From the NCBI RefSeq assembly GCF_014646015.1, contig NZ_BMMQ01000002.1, forward strand, positions 434,277 through 498,276: a stretch of 64,000 nt of DNA. The letters run 5' to 3'. Of this stretch, positions 36,354 through 46,038 are shown in pieces. Positions within the stretch are counted from its first letter, which is position 1, and each line of letters starts with the position of its first letter. The position numbers and the translations under genes are program-made. A model generated the notes under the pieces. The model saw only the letters and a program-made list of their open reading frames with translations. It had not been told where the DNA came from and did not search any database. This DNA comes from Microbacterium nanhaiense (GTDB lineage: Bacteria; Actinomycetota; Actinomycetes; Actinomycetales; Microbacteriaceae).

Positions 36354-37531
36354 GAGGCGCTTCCCTTCGCGAACGGCAGCTCGGCCCGCAGACGGTAGAC
36401 GCCGTCCTCGTGACCGGACCAGACCGATCCTCGCACGGCAGCCGCGCGCTCGCGCATCCCGATGAGGCCGAGCCCGCCGCCCGGTAGCGCGGTCCCGGTG
36501 CGGGACGCGGGATTCGTCACCTCGATGACGAGCGCGTCCTCGCCCGCCGTCAGCTCGACGCGCGCCGCGCGCCCCGATCCGTGTTTGTGGGCATTGGTGA
36601 GCGCCTCCTGCACGATCCGGTACGCCACCCGGTCGGTCGCGCCCGCCGCGCGCGCGAGATCGCCGTTCGCGTGCAGTTCGACGCGGAGGCCCGCAGCCTC
36701 GAATGACGCGACGAGCTCGGACAGGGAGGCGAGGCCGAGCTGGGGCGCCTCAACCGCCTGCTCGGTGCCGCGCAGGTATCGCAGCAGGTCGCCGATGTCG
36801 CCCAGCACCGCCCGGGAGGCCTCACGAATCGTCGCGAGCGCCGCCCGCGCCTTATCGGGGCGCTCCTCGAGTGCCCCGGAGGCGACGCCCGCGTTGAGGC
36901 TGATCACGGAGATGCGGTGGGCGACGGTGTCGTGTAGATCCTGCGCGATGCGTAACCGTTCCTCCGCGACGCGGCGATGCGCCTCGGCCTCGCGCGTACG
37001 TTCGGCCCGCTCCGCCCTCTCCTCGGCCGCGCGCAGATAGTCGCGCCGCGAACGAGCGCTGTCGCCGAGGGCCGTTGCGACGGCGATGGCGGCGGCGACC
37101 TGGAACACACGGGGGTCGACAACGCCGAAGTCGGCGGTCGTCACGCTCAGTACGGCGACGGCCAGCGCACCGAGCCCACCCACCGTGAAGCCGAATCGGC
37201 GCGGGCGCCGGGATCCCATCGAGTACGCCGCGATGACGACCGCGATGCCGGCGCCGAGCGAGGCCGGGCCGACGAATGCCGTGGCGCCGTACAGCGCGAG
37301 GCAGCCGACCGTCACCGCGATCGGCCAGCGGCGGCGCAGAGGCAGGGCCGCAGCTGCGGCCACGACGGCGGCGAACGCGACGATCGACGTCGCGGCCTCC
37401 GCGCCGTGGGGCCCCGGCCCCATCGGACCGCGATCCGGGACCGCGAGCGTCAGCACGACGACCGCGATTGCGATCGCGTCTGCCGCCCAGTCGGGCAGGT
37501 GTGTCGACGATCGCTGCGGGGCCGAGGTCAT
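36350..37531 (-). CDS. HisKA_3-type sensor histidine kinase
   Basis: A 393-residue membrane kinase. About five membrane helices occupy residues 15-155, with little extracytoplasmic sequence. A coiled-coil linker (about 165-195) follows, then the dimerisation/phosphotransfer domain with His200 (AQDLHDTVAHRISVIS), and an HATPase domain with VAYRIVQEALTNAHKHG and GGGLGLIGMRERAA. This is the DesK/NarX-like subfamily. The lack of a sensor domain suggests it senses the membrane itself or an intramembrane cue. Confidence 0.94.
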   Translation of the reverse strand: MTSAPQRSSTHLPDWAADAIAIAVVVLTLAVPDRGPMGPGPHGAEAATSIVAFAAVVAAAAALPLRRRWPIAVTVGCLALYGATAFVGPASLGAGIAVVIAAYSMGSRRPRRFGFTVGGLGALAVAVLSVTTADFGVVDPRVFQVAAAIAVATALGDSARSRRDYLRAAEERAERAERTREAEAHRRVAEERLRIAQDLHDTVAHRISVISLNAGVASGALEERPDKARAALATIREASRAVLGDIGDLLRYLRGTEQAVEAPQLGLASLSELVASFEAAGLRVELHANGDLARAAGATDRVAYRIVQEALTNAHKHGSGRAARVELTAGEDALVIEVTNPASRTGTALPGGGLGLIGMRERAAAVRGSVWSGHEDGVYRLRAELPFAKGSAS

Positions 37532-37670
37532 GGATCCATTCTCGCCGCCCGGCCCGTGCGCGGATCCCGACGCGCATACCGCACTGGCGGTATTTCCGCC
37601 CGAGAACCCGGACGTCTGAGTCCTCGGCGACCGCGCGTGCGCGCGGGGCGGGAGCCGCTAGCGTGGGGTC

Positions 37671-38972
37671 GTGAGCACTCGGACCTTTGCCTCGCGCTCG
37701 GGGCTCGGCGACGACGGGCTGTCGCTGGGGCTTGCGCCCGCGCGCACGCCCGGCGGGATCGTCGCGCAGCCGAGCTTCTTCCGCGGCTTCGCGGTGCACC
37801 CGCGCGCCGTCGCACAGGGGCTCGTCACCCTCGCCGACATCACGGCGACCAGGTACTTCCGTGTGGCGCCGACGACGCTGAAGGATCCCGTTCTCACAGC
37901 GCACGGCGACCGTCTGCGGGCCGAGGTCTTCTCGGCCGACAACAGCGTGTACGCGCGTCTCGACGTGCCCGCGAGCGCGCTCGACGGCGGCGAGATCTCG
38001 CACGGCACGACGAACGTCGACATCGGCGAAGACATGCGCCGCATGCTCGCCCTGGTGCCGCAGGCCGAACTTCTACACCTCGACGTCGGATCCGCCGGGC
38101 TCTCGGCCGCGACGCCGACCGCGCAGGCGGCAGAACGTCCCGTTGCGATGCCGGATCGGTGGGTGCGCGCGCTCGGCAACGCGGCCGAGCTGCACCGGGA
38201 CCTCGAGCACCGCTTCGACGCGGGCGCCGCGCATGCGCGGGCGTTCCTCGCCCAGCTGCCGCCCGCGACGGCAACAGGCCGCGACGGGTGGCTCTCGGCG
38301 GGTCGCGCGGGGATCCGGGTCTCGGCGCGCCCCGGCGGGGTGTGGATCGCGGGTCTCAACCGGCTCTCGGCGCTGAAACGGCTCCTCACGCTGGCGACCG
38401 GGCTCAGCGTGTACGGATCCGACGGCGGCGCTGCCGTCGAGGTGCATCTGCCGGGGGCCCGACTGCTCGTGGCGCTCACCGAGTCGGTCACGCGAGGCTA
38501 TTCCGGTGAGGGCGCCCTGCTCGAATCGCTCGCGAGCCCCACCGTCCTCGATGACGCCGCGATCGTATCCGCCGTGCTCGCGTACGAGCCCCTCATCGAC
38601 GTCGGGCGGCTCGCGAAGGACGCGGGCCTCTCTTCCGGAGCGACGCGCGACGCGCTCGCGGTGCTCGCCTCGTCGGGCCGGGTGGGGTGGGATCCGCGGG
38701 ATGGGGCCTACTTCCATCGCGAGCTGCCCGACGCCCCTGAACGCGCCGAACGAGACAATCCGCGCCTCGTCCGCGCCCGCGGCATCGCGGCGCGCGAGGG
38801 CGCGATTACCCGCGACGGCGCCGCTTATCTCGTCGACGGTGGCAACGGCGTGCATCGCGTGAGCGCCGCCCGCGAGGGCCGGATGTGCACGTGCACCTGG
38901 TACCTGCGCTACGGGTCGGGTCGCGGACCCTGCGCCCACATGCTCGCGATCGACCTCCTGGAGAAGAGATGA
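37671..38972 (+). CDS. SWIM zinc finger protein
   Basis: A 433-residue protein of unknown role with a C-terminal SWIM zinc finger (C406-x-C408 ... C421-x-H423 in MCTCTWYLRYGSGRGPCAHML), a fold that mediates DNA or protein contacts. The rest, about 390 residues, has no recognisable catalytic motif. Its VAPTTLKDPVLTAHG and FSADNSVYARLDVP segments look conserved. The GTG lies six bases after a TAGCGT hexamer and may be leaderless. The DUF6493 gene overlaps its stop (ATGA), so the two are expressed as a unit. No MoxR ATPase or von Willebrand factor A gene, frequent partners of such SWIM proteins, is present nearby. Confidence 0.85.
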   Translation: MSTRTFASRSGLGDDGLSLGLAPARTPGGIVAQPSFFRGFAVHPRAVAQGLVTLADITATRYFRVAPTTLKDPVLTAHGDRLRAEVFSADNSVYARLDVPASALDGGEISHGTTNVDIGEDMRRMLALVPQAELLHLDVGSAGLSAATPTAQAAERPVAMPDRWVRALGNAAELHRDLEHRFDAGAAHARAFLAQLPPATATGRDGWLSAGRAGIRVSARPGGVWIAGLNRLSALKRLLTLATGLSVYGSDGGAAVEVHLPGARLLVALTESVTRGYSGEGALLESLASPTVLDDAAIVSAVLAYEPLIDVGRLAKDAGLSSGATRDALAVLASSGRVGWDPRDGAYFHRELPDAPERAERDNPRLVRARGIAAREGAITRDGAAYLVDGGNGVHRVSAAREGRMCTCTWYLRYGSGRGPCAHMLAIDLLEKR

Positions 38973-41900
38973 CCCTCGCCGCCGCAATCGACGTTTTCCG
39001 CGAGCTCGGCTGGTCCGGCGCGGGCCTCGATGAGATCATGACGCTGCCGCTCGGCACGCCCGCGCAGCGCCGCGTGGCGAGGGCGGGGCTCGCGAAGGGC
39101 GCGTGGGGCGGAATCGAGCAGCTCGATGAGCGGTCGTGGGGTTGGCGTAGCTCCGTCGACGTCGACAGCGACCTGCTGGGCGCGTTCGCCGTGCGGGTGG
39201 GGGTGACGGCCCGGCGGGCGGCCGAAATCTTCCCGAGGGGGCTGTCGCCGCGGATCCAGGGGGAGTTGCTCGCGGAGCGCGGAGCGGACTTCGTCGCGGC
39301 GTTCGTGCGCGGCGGGCGCCGCGCACTCTGGGAGAGCGCGGGCATCGTGTACGCGATGGCGCTCACCGGGGCCGAGACGCCGAGCGATCCCGAATACCTC
39401 GAGCGATGGGCAGGCATCGCCGTCGGCGCGATGGGGGAGCAGGGCGAGGTGCCCGCCGACATCATCGGCGCGCGCTACCGGGACAGCCTCACGGCGCTCC
39501 TCCAGGGGGCCGTCCCCGTGCGCTTCGACGCCGCCGCGCTCGTCGGAGGAGGCGTCGAACGTGGGTGGATCACCGTGGAGGAGGCGCGAGAGCTCGTGCT
39601 CTTCGCGATGGATCGGGCCCAGCGACCCTCGGACTGCGTCGCGTGGTCGCGGGTGCTGAGCGATACCCTCGGCGCGCCGCACGGCTGGCTTCGTGAGCGC
39701 GCCTCCGTGCTGATCTCTGCGATGTCCTTCGGCGACGACGCGGTCATCACGGCGTTCGTCCCCGTCCTGCTGTCCGCGGGCGAAGACGAGCTGTCGATGC
39801 CGGCCCTCCTCGTGGGGCTCGCGGCGCGGAGCGCCAAGGCACGGGCGGCCGTGCTCGCCGCCGCCCTGGAGGCGCCCGTTCCCAGCCCCGACGTCATCGC
39901 CGCGGTAGGTGAGCAAGTGAGCGAACTCGCCGACGCGACGGACCGGCGGGTCGCACAGGCGGCGAGGGCCGTGATGGTGGCCTGGGGGATCACCGCGGCG
40001 CCCGCAGTCGAGACGCCGCCCGAACAGCCGAGGGGTCTGTGGCGCGCGACGCCCGCGATCGCAGAGGTGCCGCGCTTCGATGCGGGCGAGGCGAGCCCCG
40101 AACAACTCACGACCCTTGCCTCGGCGCTCGTCACCGGAGCCGGTGAGCCCGTCGCGCTCGTTGTCGAGCGCTTCCTCGCGACGGCGAACACCCTCGCGCG
40201 GGCCGATGCCGAGGCGGCGCGCACGGCGCTGCGCGGCGTGCGCCCGTCGTGGGCGCGCGGCCTCGTCGGGGTGCACCCGTGGGTGACGGGAGGCGAGTGC
40301 CCGGCCGCGGATCGACACGGCTCGTATCAGCCGGCGTACACGGCGCGCGACACCGCGGTGTTCCAACGTCTCGGATCCGTGCCGCAGCTCCTGTCGACGC
40401 CCAGCTGGGACGACTTCCGGATCGACCCCGGCGACCTCGCCGACCGCCTCGAGGCCTACGGCGAGCAGGCCGTGCTCGAGGCCGACCTGCAGATCGCGCT
40501 CGCTCGCCTCGATCTCGACCTCGTCACCGCCGACCTCGAGCGCAGGCTCGGGGCCGCGCCCCACCCGGTGCTCCTGCAGGACGGCGCGCACGCCGCGGCC
40601 CGCGCGGGCGAGATCCTCGCGCGGTGGCTGCGGGAGCCCGCCGCGTATCCGGAGCGGAGCGACGACCCCTGGTCTCCGGTCCGTCCCGTGCCGGCTATCG
40701 CCGATCTTCCGCCGCGGCTCACCGCGTCGTTCGCCCTCATCGACGCCACGCTCTTCCCGAAATGGTCTGAGGCGGCCTTCGACCCCGCGGATGCACGAGT
40801 GGCGGCTGTGCGCTCGCGCCCGAACGGGGTCGCCCCCTCGACCCTCCTGCTCAACAACGTCGGCGAGGGCGCGACACCGCTCGACGCGGCCATTGCCGCG
40901 TGGGAACGCGGAGTGCTCGTGCCGGGCATCGCCACCGCCGACGCGCTTTCGTGGAGGGGCGCGGTCAGCTCGATCGCGGCGCGAGCCGAGGCATGGTCGG
41001 TGCTCGCCGAGGCGGGCATGCTGAGCGTCGTCTGGCCGCTCGCCGTCGACGTCGTCGCCCTGTCCTCCGCGGGCGCGCGCGTCGCGCCGGGCGTCGCCGA
41101 GCTCGTCGAGATGCTCGCGCGGTACCTCCCGGAGGTGGAGCTCGCGGTCGCAACGGGACTCGCGCCTGCGGAGGCACTCGCGATGCCTCCGGTTCGGCGG
41201 CTCGCGGAGCGCGGCGGATCCTCAGCCGCCGTGCGCGCGGCGCGGGACCTCGCGGGCCGCCTCCCCGCGCCCGAACCGGCGGAGACCGCGATCGCGGCCG
41301 CGACGCCGGCGCCGCGCCTTTCGGACGACGAGTTCGCGCGCGTCTGGCCCCCGACGGCGGATCCGAATCCGCTCGATGACGGTGCCGCCATCGTCGTCGA
41401 CGTCGTCGCCTCTCCGCGCGGTCCCGTGCCCGTGCTCGTCCTCACGCTTCCGAGCGGTGAGGTGGTGCGCGCGGAGAGGCCGAGCTGGCTCTTCCCCGTC
41501 GTCCACGAGGCCCAGGCGGAGGTGACCGACGCCGACGGCGGCGAACGGTGGCTCCGCTACGAACACGGCGGGCTGGTGCTCGCGCCGAGCCGTGAACAGC
41601 CGGGTGAGGTGCGGGAGGTCTCGCGCGCCCTCGTCGCGCTGATGCTCGTCTCGCAGACCCTCAAGGACCCGGAGACCTACTACTTCGCCGATGCCGTCCG
41701 GCGGCAAGTCGTCGGCGCACGCGCCATCGACGATGCGGTGCGCGCGCTGCTTCCGTGCGAGGGGTTCGACCCGCACCGGGTCATGCGGGTGCTGCGATAC
41801 GCTCCGGAGACGCTACCCGCGCTGTGGCCCGTGCTCCGGCGGGCGATTGAGCACGCCGAGAGCCTCGGGAAGAGTCCGGCCTGGCTCGTCCGCATCATCG

Positions 41901-42055
41901 ACGTCGTCACCGAGCACGCCGAGCCTCTGCGTGCCGCGGCCGGGCGTGGGCTCATCCCCGGCGACTGGCCGGGTCTTGCGAGCGCGGCGACGTCGGCGAG
42001 TTCGGCCGCCGCGCGGCGGAAGGCGCGGATCCTCCTCGACGCGCTCGGGATCTGA
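38969..42055 (+). CDS. Large DUF6493-type protein
   Basis: A 1028-residue soluble protein of unknown function, probably DUF6493. It is rich in alpha helix with many short Ala/Leu repeats, consistent with a HEAT/ARM-like solenoid over roughly residues 1-400 (SAKARAAVLAAALEAPVPSP, DATDRRVAQAARAVMVAWG). A mixed middle part and a beta-rich C-terminal portion (VVDVVASPRGPVPVLVLTLP) follow. No nucleotide-binding, protease or nuclease motif was seen, nor membrane helices or signal peptide. The ATG overlaps the SWIM stop codon. It is followed 39 bases later by aroC, which is unrelated in function. Confidence 0.75.
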   Translation: MTLAAAIDVFRELGWSGAGLDEIMTLPLGTPAQRRVARAGLAKGAWGGIEQLDERSWGWRSSVDVDSDLLGAFAVRVGVTARRAAEIFPRGLSPRIQGELLAERGADFVAAFVRGGRRALWESAGIVYAMALTGAETPSDPEYLERWAGIAVGAMGEQGEVPADIIGARYRDSLTALLQGAVPVRFDAAALVGGGVERGWITVEEARELVLFAMDRAQRPSDCVAWSRVLSDTLGAPHGWLRERASVLISAMSFGDDAVITAFVPVLLSAGEDELSMPALLVGLAARSAKARAAVLAAALEAPVPSPDVIAAVGEQVSELADATDRRVAQAARAVMVAWGITAAPAVETPPEQPRGLWRATPAIAEVPRFDAGEASPEQLTTLASALVTGAGEPVALVVERFLATANTLARADAEAARTALRGVRPSWARGLVGVHPWVTGGECPAADRHGSYQPAYTARDTAVFQRLGSVPQLLSTPSWDDFRIDPGDLADRLEAYGEQAVLEADLQIALARLDLDLVTADLERRLGAAPHPVLLQDGAHAAARAGEILARWLREPAAYPERSDDPWSPVRPVPAIADLPPRLTASFALIDATLFPKWSEAAFDPADARVAAVRSRPNGVAPSTLLLNNVGEGATPLDAAIAAWERGVLVPGIATADALSWRGAVSSIAARAEAWSVLAEAGMLSVVWPLAVDVVALSSAGARVAPGVAELVEMLARYLPEVELAVATGLAPAEALAMPPVRRLAERGGSSAAVRAARDLAGRLPAPEPAETAIAAATPAPRLSDDEFARVWPPTADPNPLDDGAAIVVDVVASPRGPVPVLVLTLPSGEVVRAERPSWLFPVVHEAQAEVTDADGGERWLRYEHGGLVLAPSREQPGEVREVSRALVALMLVSQTLKDPETYYFADAVRRQVVGARAIDDAVRALLPCEGFDPHRVMRVLRYAPETLPALWPVLRRAIEHAESLGKSPAWLVRIIDVVTEHAEPLRAAAGRGLIPGDWPGLASAATSASSAAARRKARILLDALGI

Positions 42056-42094
42056 GCGCACGGCTAAGCCCCGAGTTCATGGAAGACTAGACGA

Positions 42095-43300
42095 ATGCTT
42101 CGTGTGCTGACCGCCGGCGAATCGCACGGCCCCGAACTCATCGCCATCATGGAGGGCCTGCCCGCGGGCGTGCCCGTGAGCCCTGAGGACATCCAGGCAG
42201 ACCTCCAGCGACGCAAGCTCGGCTATGGCCGCGGCTCGCGCATGAAGTTCGAGCAGGACGAGCTGACGATCTCCGGTGGTGTTCGCCACGGATTCACGAT
42301 GGGCAGCCCCATCGCGCTGCGCATCGGCAACACGGAATGGCCGAAGTGGACCGAGGTGATGAGCGCGACACCCGTCGAGCTCAGCGAGAAGTCTCGCGGC
42401 CGCGGCGCCCCGCTGACCCGCCCCCGGCCCGGCCACGCCGACCTCGTCGGCATGCAGAAGTACGGCTTCGATGAGGCCCGACCGATCCTCGAACGCGCCA
42501 GCGCGCGGGAGACGGCCGCCCGCGTAGCCCTCGGCGCCGTCGCGCGCAAGTTCCTCGGCGAGCTCGGCATCACCCTCGTGAGCCACACCCTGTCGATCGG
42601 CCCCGTCGCCGTGCCGGAGGGCTCGCCCGTGCCGGTGCCGGCCGACGTCGACGCGCTCGACGCGGATCCGCTGCGCTGCTTCGACAAGGCGACGAGCGAC
42701 AGGATGGTCGCCGAGATCGATGACGCCCGTAAGTCCGGAGACACTCTGGGCGGCATCGTCGAGGTGCTCGCCTACAACCTGCCCCCGGGCCTCGGTTCGC
42801 ACGTGCAGTGGGACCGCCGACTCGACGCGAAGCTGGCGCAGGCTCTGATGAGCATCCAGGCCATCAAGGGCGTCGAGGTCGGCGACGGCTTCGAGACCAC
42901 CCGCCGCCGCGGATCCGTCGCGCACGACCCGCTGCACCCGTCGGACGAGGGCATCGCCCGCGAGTCCGACCGAGCCGGCGGCACCGAGGGCGGCATGTCG
43001 ACCGGTACGACGTTGCGCGTGCGCGCGGGGATGAAGCCCATCGCCACCGTGCCGCACGCGCTCGAGACCATCGATGTGGCGACGGGCGAGGTCGCCTCCG
43101 CGCACCACCAGCGCTCCGACATCTCCGCCGTGCCCGCCGCGGGTGTGGTCGCGGAGGCGATGGTTGCCATCACCCTCGCAGACGTCGTCCTCGAGAAGTT
43201 CGGCGGCGACTCGATCGACGAGACGCGACGCAACCTCGAGGGCTACCTCGCCGCGATCCCGGAGACGCTCAAGACGGCGTCGCACTCGATCGGGCGATGA
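42095..43300 (+). CDS. aroC: Chorismate synthase
   Basis: The last step of the shikimate pathway, converting EPSP to chorismate with reduced FMN. A 401-residue enzyme with the N-terminal signature [43 protein letters not shown] and the C-terminal [23 protein letters not shown] ribosome site lies 10 bases upstream. The aroK ATG overlaps its stop (ATGA), starting the shikimate operon. Confidence 0.97.
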   Translation: MLRVLTAGESHGPELIAIMEGLPAGVPVSPEDIQADLQRRKLGYGRGSRMKFEQDELTISGGVRHGFTMGSPIALRIGNTEWPKWTEVMSATPVELSEKSRGRGAPLTRPRPGHADLVGMQKYGFDEARPILERASARETAARVALGAVARKFLGELGITLVSHTLSIGPVAVPEGSPVPVPADVDALDADPLRCFDKATSDRMVAEIDDARKSGDTLGGIVEVLAYNLPPGLGSHVQWDRRLDAKLAQALMSIQAIKGVEVGDGFETTRRRGSVAHDPLHPSDEGIARESDRAGGTEGGMSTGTTLRVRAGMKPIATVPHALETIDVATGEVASAHHQRSDISAVPAAGVVAEAMVAITLADVVLEKFGGDSIDETRRNLEGYLAAIPETLKTASHSIGR

Positions 43301-43827
43301 CGAAGACCGTCGTCTTCACGGGCCCGATGGGGGCCGGTAAGTCGAGCATTGGCCGCCGGGTCGCGAAGAAGATCGGTGCGTCGTTCACCGACACCGACTC
43401 GGTCATCGTGGCCCGTCACGGCGCGATCGCGACGATCTTCTCCGAGCACGGCGAGGACGAGTTCCGCCGCATCGAACGCGAGATCGTCGCCGAGGCCGTC
43501 GCGGGCGGGGGAGTCGTCGCTCTCGGCGGCGGAGCGGTGCTCGCGCCCGAGACGCGCGAGCTACTCCGCGACCACCTCGTGATCTTCCTCGACGTGGACG
43601 AGCACACGATCTCCGCGCGGATCCGCGGGGCAAAGCGCCCGCTGCTCAACGAGGAGGATCCGGTCGAGGCGTGGAAGCGCATCGCGAACGCGCGTCGGCC
43701 GATCTACGAGGCCATCGCCGACGTGCGCTATGACACATCGCACGGCCCGATCAAAGCGGTCGTCGAGTCGGCCGCCGAGTGGGCCAGGGAACGCATCGGG
43801 ACGAAGGAGAACGAGAATGAGCGATAA
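43297..43827 (+). CDS. aroK: Shikimate kinase
   Basis: Phosphorylates shikimate at the 3-hydroxyl. A 176-residue NMP-kinase-like protein with Walker A GPMGAGKS (9-16), FTDTDSVI for shikimate binding, the GGGAVL segment and the lid KRPLLNE. The C-terminal tail ([12 protein letters not shown]) is encoded by sequence that overlaps the start of aroB by 11 bases. Confidence 0.95.
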   Translation: MTKTVVFTGPMGAGKSSIGRRVAKKIGASFTDTDSVIVARHGAIATIFSEHGEDEFRRIEREIVAEAVAGGGVVALGGGAVLAPETRELLRDHLVIFLDVDEHTISARIRGAKRPLLNEEDPVEAWKRIANARRPIYEAIADVRYDTSHGPIKAVVESAAEWARERIGTKENENER

Positions 43828-44935
43828 CACCGTCATCAGCGTGTCGGGCGATCAGGGCTACGACGTCATCGTCGGCCGGGACGTTCGGCACGAGCTCCGA
43901 GGCGCGCTGCCCGAGACGGCGAAGAAGGTGCTGATCGTGCACCAGCCCTCCCTCGGACGGATCGTCAACGACCTCCGCGACGAGCTGCTCGCCGACGGCG
44001 AGCTCGAGGTGCTGCTCGCCGAGATCCCGGACGCCGAGGGCGCCAAGCGGATCGAGGTCATCTCGTTCCTCTGGGGAATCCTGGGGCAGGCGGACTTCGC
44101 CCGCACGGACGCGATCGTCGGCTTCGGCGGGGGAGCGGCGACCGATGTCGCCGGTTTCGCCGCAGCGACGTGGCTCCGCGGCATCGCCGTCGTGCAGGTT
44201 CCCACGACGGTGCTCGGCATGGTCGACGCCGCGATCGGCGGCAAGACGGGTATCAACACCTCAGAGGGCAAGAACCTCGTCGGCTCGTTCTGGGCGCCGC
44301 GGGCCGTGCTCTGCGACCTTGAACTGCTCGAACCGCTCGCGCCCAACGAGCGAACCGCGGGCTTCGCGGAGGTCGTGAAGGCGGGATTCATCGCTTACCC
44401 GGAGATCCTCGACATCGTCGAGCGCGCCCCGCAACGGGCACTCGATCCCGAGACCCCCGAGTTCCGCCGCTGCATCGAGCTCGCGATCCGGATGAAGGCC
44501 GAGGTCGTCGGCGAAGACTTCCGCGAGGCCGGCCTGCGCGAGACGCTCAACTACGGTCACACGCTCGGCCACGCCATCGAGCACGCGGAGCGCTACCAGT
44601 GGCGTCACGGCGCCGCGGTCTCGATCGGCATGATGTTCGCGGCCGAGCTCTCGAGGCTCGCCGGGCGGTTGAGTGACGACGCCGTGGACCGCCACCGCCG
44701 CATCCTCGAATCGCTCGGCCTGCCCACCACGTATCGGGCGGGCGCCTTCAATCAGCTGCTCGCGACGATGCAGCGCGACAAGAAGGTCCGGCAGGGCCAG
44801 CTGCGCTTCATCGTCCTCGACGAGATCGGCAAGCCCGCCGTGATGCAGGCGCCCGATCAGACGCTGCTCTTCGCCGCCTACCAGGAGATCGGCGAGGAGT
44901 CGTCCGGCGCAATCATCCAGACTGGTTCGCGATAG
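43817..44935 (+). CDS. aroB: 3-dehydroquinate synthase
   Basis: The second step of the shikimate pathway. A 372-residue NAD-dependent enzyme with the nucleotide-binding GFGGGAATDVAGFAAATWLRG, the substrate-binding PTTVLGMVDAAIGGKTGIN, and the metal ligands in NYGHTLGHAIEHAERYQWRHG. The start follows GAAGGAGAA inside aroK. aroQ, which often comes next, is absent; efp follows after 61 bases. Confidence 0.96.
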   Translation: MSDNTVISVSGDQGYDVIVGRDVRHELRGALPETAKKVLIVHQPSLGRIVNDLRDELLADGELEVLLAEIPDAEGAKRIEVISFLWGILGQADFARTDAIVGFGGGAATDVAGFAAATWLRGIAVVQVPTTVLGMVDAAIGGKTGINTSEGKNLVGSFWAPRAVLCDLELLEPLAPNERTAGFAEVVKAGFIAYPEILDIVERAPQRALDPETPEFRRCIELAIRMKAEVVGEDFREAGLRETLNYGHTLGHAIEHAERYQWRHGAAVSIGMMFAAELSRLAGRLSDDAVDRHRRILESLGLPTTYRAGAFNQLLATMQRDKKVRQGQLRFIVLDEIGKPAVMQAPDQTLLFAAYQEIGEESSGAIIQTGSR

Positions 44936-44996
44936 AATCTCCCGTCGGGCTTCGCGCCCGCGCTCGCACACAAAAACGAAACGGAATACCTGACAC

Positions 44997-45560
44997 ATGG
45001 CATCGACCGCAGACATCCGCAACGGCGTCGTCCTCTCCATCGACGGCAACCTCTGGAGCGTCATCGAGTTCCAGCACGTCAAGCCGGGCAAGGGCGGCGC
45101 GTTCGTCCGCACGAAGCTCAAGAACGTCGTGTCGGGCAAGATCGTCGACAAGACCTTCAACGCCGGTTCGAAGGTCGACATCCAGCAGGTCGACCGTCGC
45201 GACTTCCAGTACCTGTACAACGACGGCGAGAACTACGTGTTCATGGACGTCGAGGACTACGACCAGATCAGCGTGTCGGACGCGGTCGTCGGCGACGCCA
45301 GCCGCTTCCTGCTCGAGAACATGCAGGTGCAGATCGGCATGCACAACGGCCAGCCGCTGTACCTCGAGATGCCGCCGTCGGTCGTCGTGGAGATCACCTA
45401 CACCGAGCCCGGCCTCCAGGGCGACCGCTCGAACGCCGGAACGAAGCCCGCCACGATCTCGACGGGTGCCGAGATCCAGGTGCCGCTGTTCCTGAACGAG
45501 GGCGTCAAGGTCAAGGTCGACACCCGCACGGGCGACTACCTCGGTCGCGTCAACGACTGA
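44997..45560 (+). CDS. efp: Elongation factor P
   Basis: Rescues ribosomes stalled at polyproline. A 187-residue protein with the KOW-like domain, two OB domains and the tip residue Lys32 in [12 protein letters not shown]. Lysine, with surrounding PGKGGA, is the actinobacterial type; no EpmA/EpmB modification genes are in the window. TAGAAT at 44933-44938 could be its -10, inside the end of aroB. Six bases separate it from nusB. Confidence 0.96.
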   Translation: MASTADIRNGVVLSIDGNLWSVIEFQHVKPGKGGAFVRTKLKNVVSGKIVDKTFNAGSKVDIQQVDRRDFQYLYNDGENYVFMDVEDYDQISVSDAVVGDASRFLLENMQVQIGMHNGQPLYLEMPPSVVVEITYTEPGLQGDRSNAGTKPATISTGAEIQVPLFLNEGVKVKVDTRTGDYLGRVND

Positions 45561-45566
45561 TCCCTC

Positions 45567-45977
45567 GTGAGCGCACGTACGAAGGCGCGCAAGCGCGCCC
45601 TGAACATTCTGTTCTCCGCGGATGTGCGCGGTGACGAGCTCGCCGTCGCGCTTCAGGCGGAAGCGAAGCGCGCGGCGAGCGAGCCCGAGCGACAGGCCTC
45701 GTGGCTCTACGCGCGCGACATCGTCGACGGCGTGATCGACCACGCCGACGAGATCGACGAGCAGATCGCGAGCCACAGCCGGGATTGGCGCCTGGAGCGC
45801 ATGCCAGCGGTCGATCGTGCCCTTCTGCGGATGGCGACGTGGGAGCTCCTCTTCAACGAGGAGGTCCCCGCGGCCGTGGCGATCGATGAGGCCGTGGAAC
45901 TCGCGAAGGAACTCTCGACGGAAGAGTCGGGATCCTTCGTTCACGGCGTGCTCGCACGTATCGCTCGCTCGAGCTGA
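45567..45977 (+). CDS. nusB: Transcription antitermination factor NusB
   Basis: A 136-residue all-helical RNA-binding protein that with NusE (S10) supports rRNA antitermination. The start KARKRALNILFSADVRG, the DWRLERMPAVDRALLRMATWELLF segment and the EAVELAKELSTEESGSFVHGVLARI end are family signatures. The GTG start is six bases after efp. It is followed by the PyrR-controlled operon. Confidence 0.95.
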   Translation: MSARTKARKRALNILFSADVRGDELAVALQAEAKRAASEPERQASWLYARDIVDGVIDHADEIDEQIASHSRDWRLERMPAVDRALLRMATWELLFNEEVPAAVAIDEAVELAKELSTEESGSFVHGVLARIARSS

Positions 45978-45998
45978 ATAGAATAGACGACACCTGCA

Positions 45999-46032
45999 CC
46001 TTTAACCCCGTCCCGTGAGGCGGAGAAGGGAG
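45999..46032 (+). promoter_or_regulatory. PyrR-binding RNA element over the pyrR ribosome site
   Basis: CCTT (45999-46002) pairs with AAGG (46026-46029), and CCG (46008-46010) pairs with CGG (46021-46023), closing a loop with TCCCGTGAGG. This resembles the actinobacterial PyrR recognition hairpin (TCCCGTGAGG core). The 3' arm is part of the ribosome site AAGGGAG, so PyrR bound with UMP should block translation of the operon. Confidence 0.75.
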
Positions 46033-46038
46033 CGGCTG

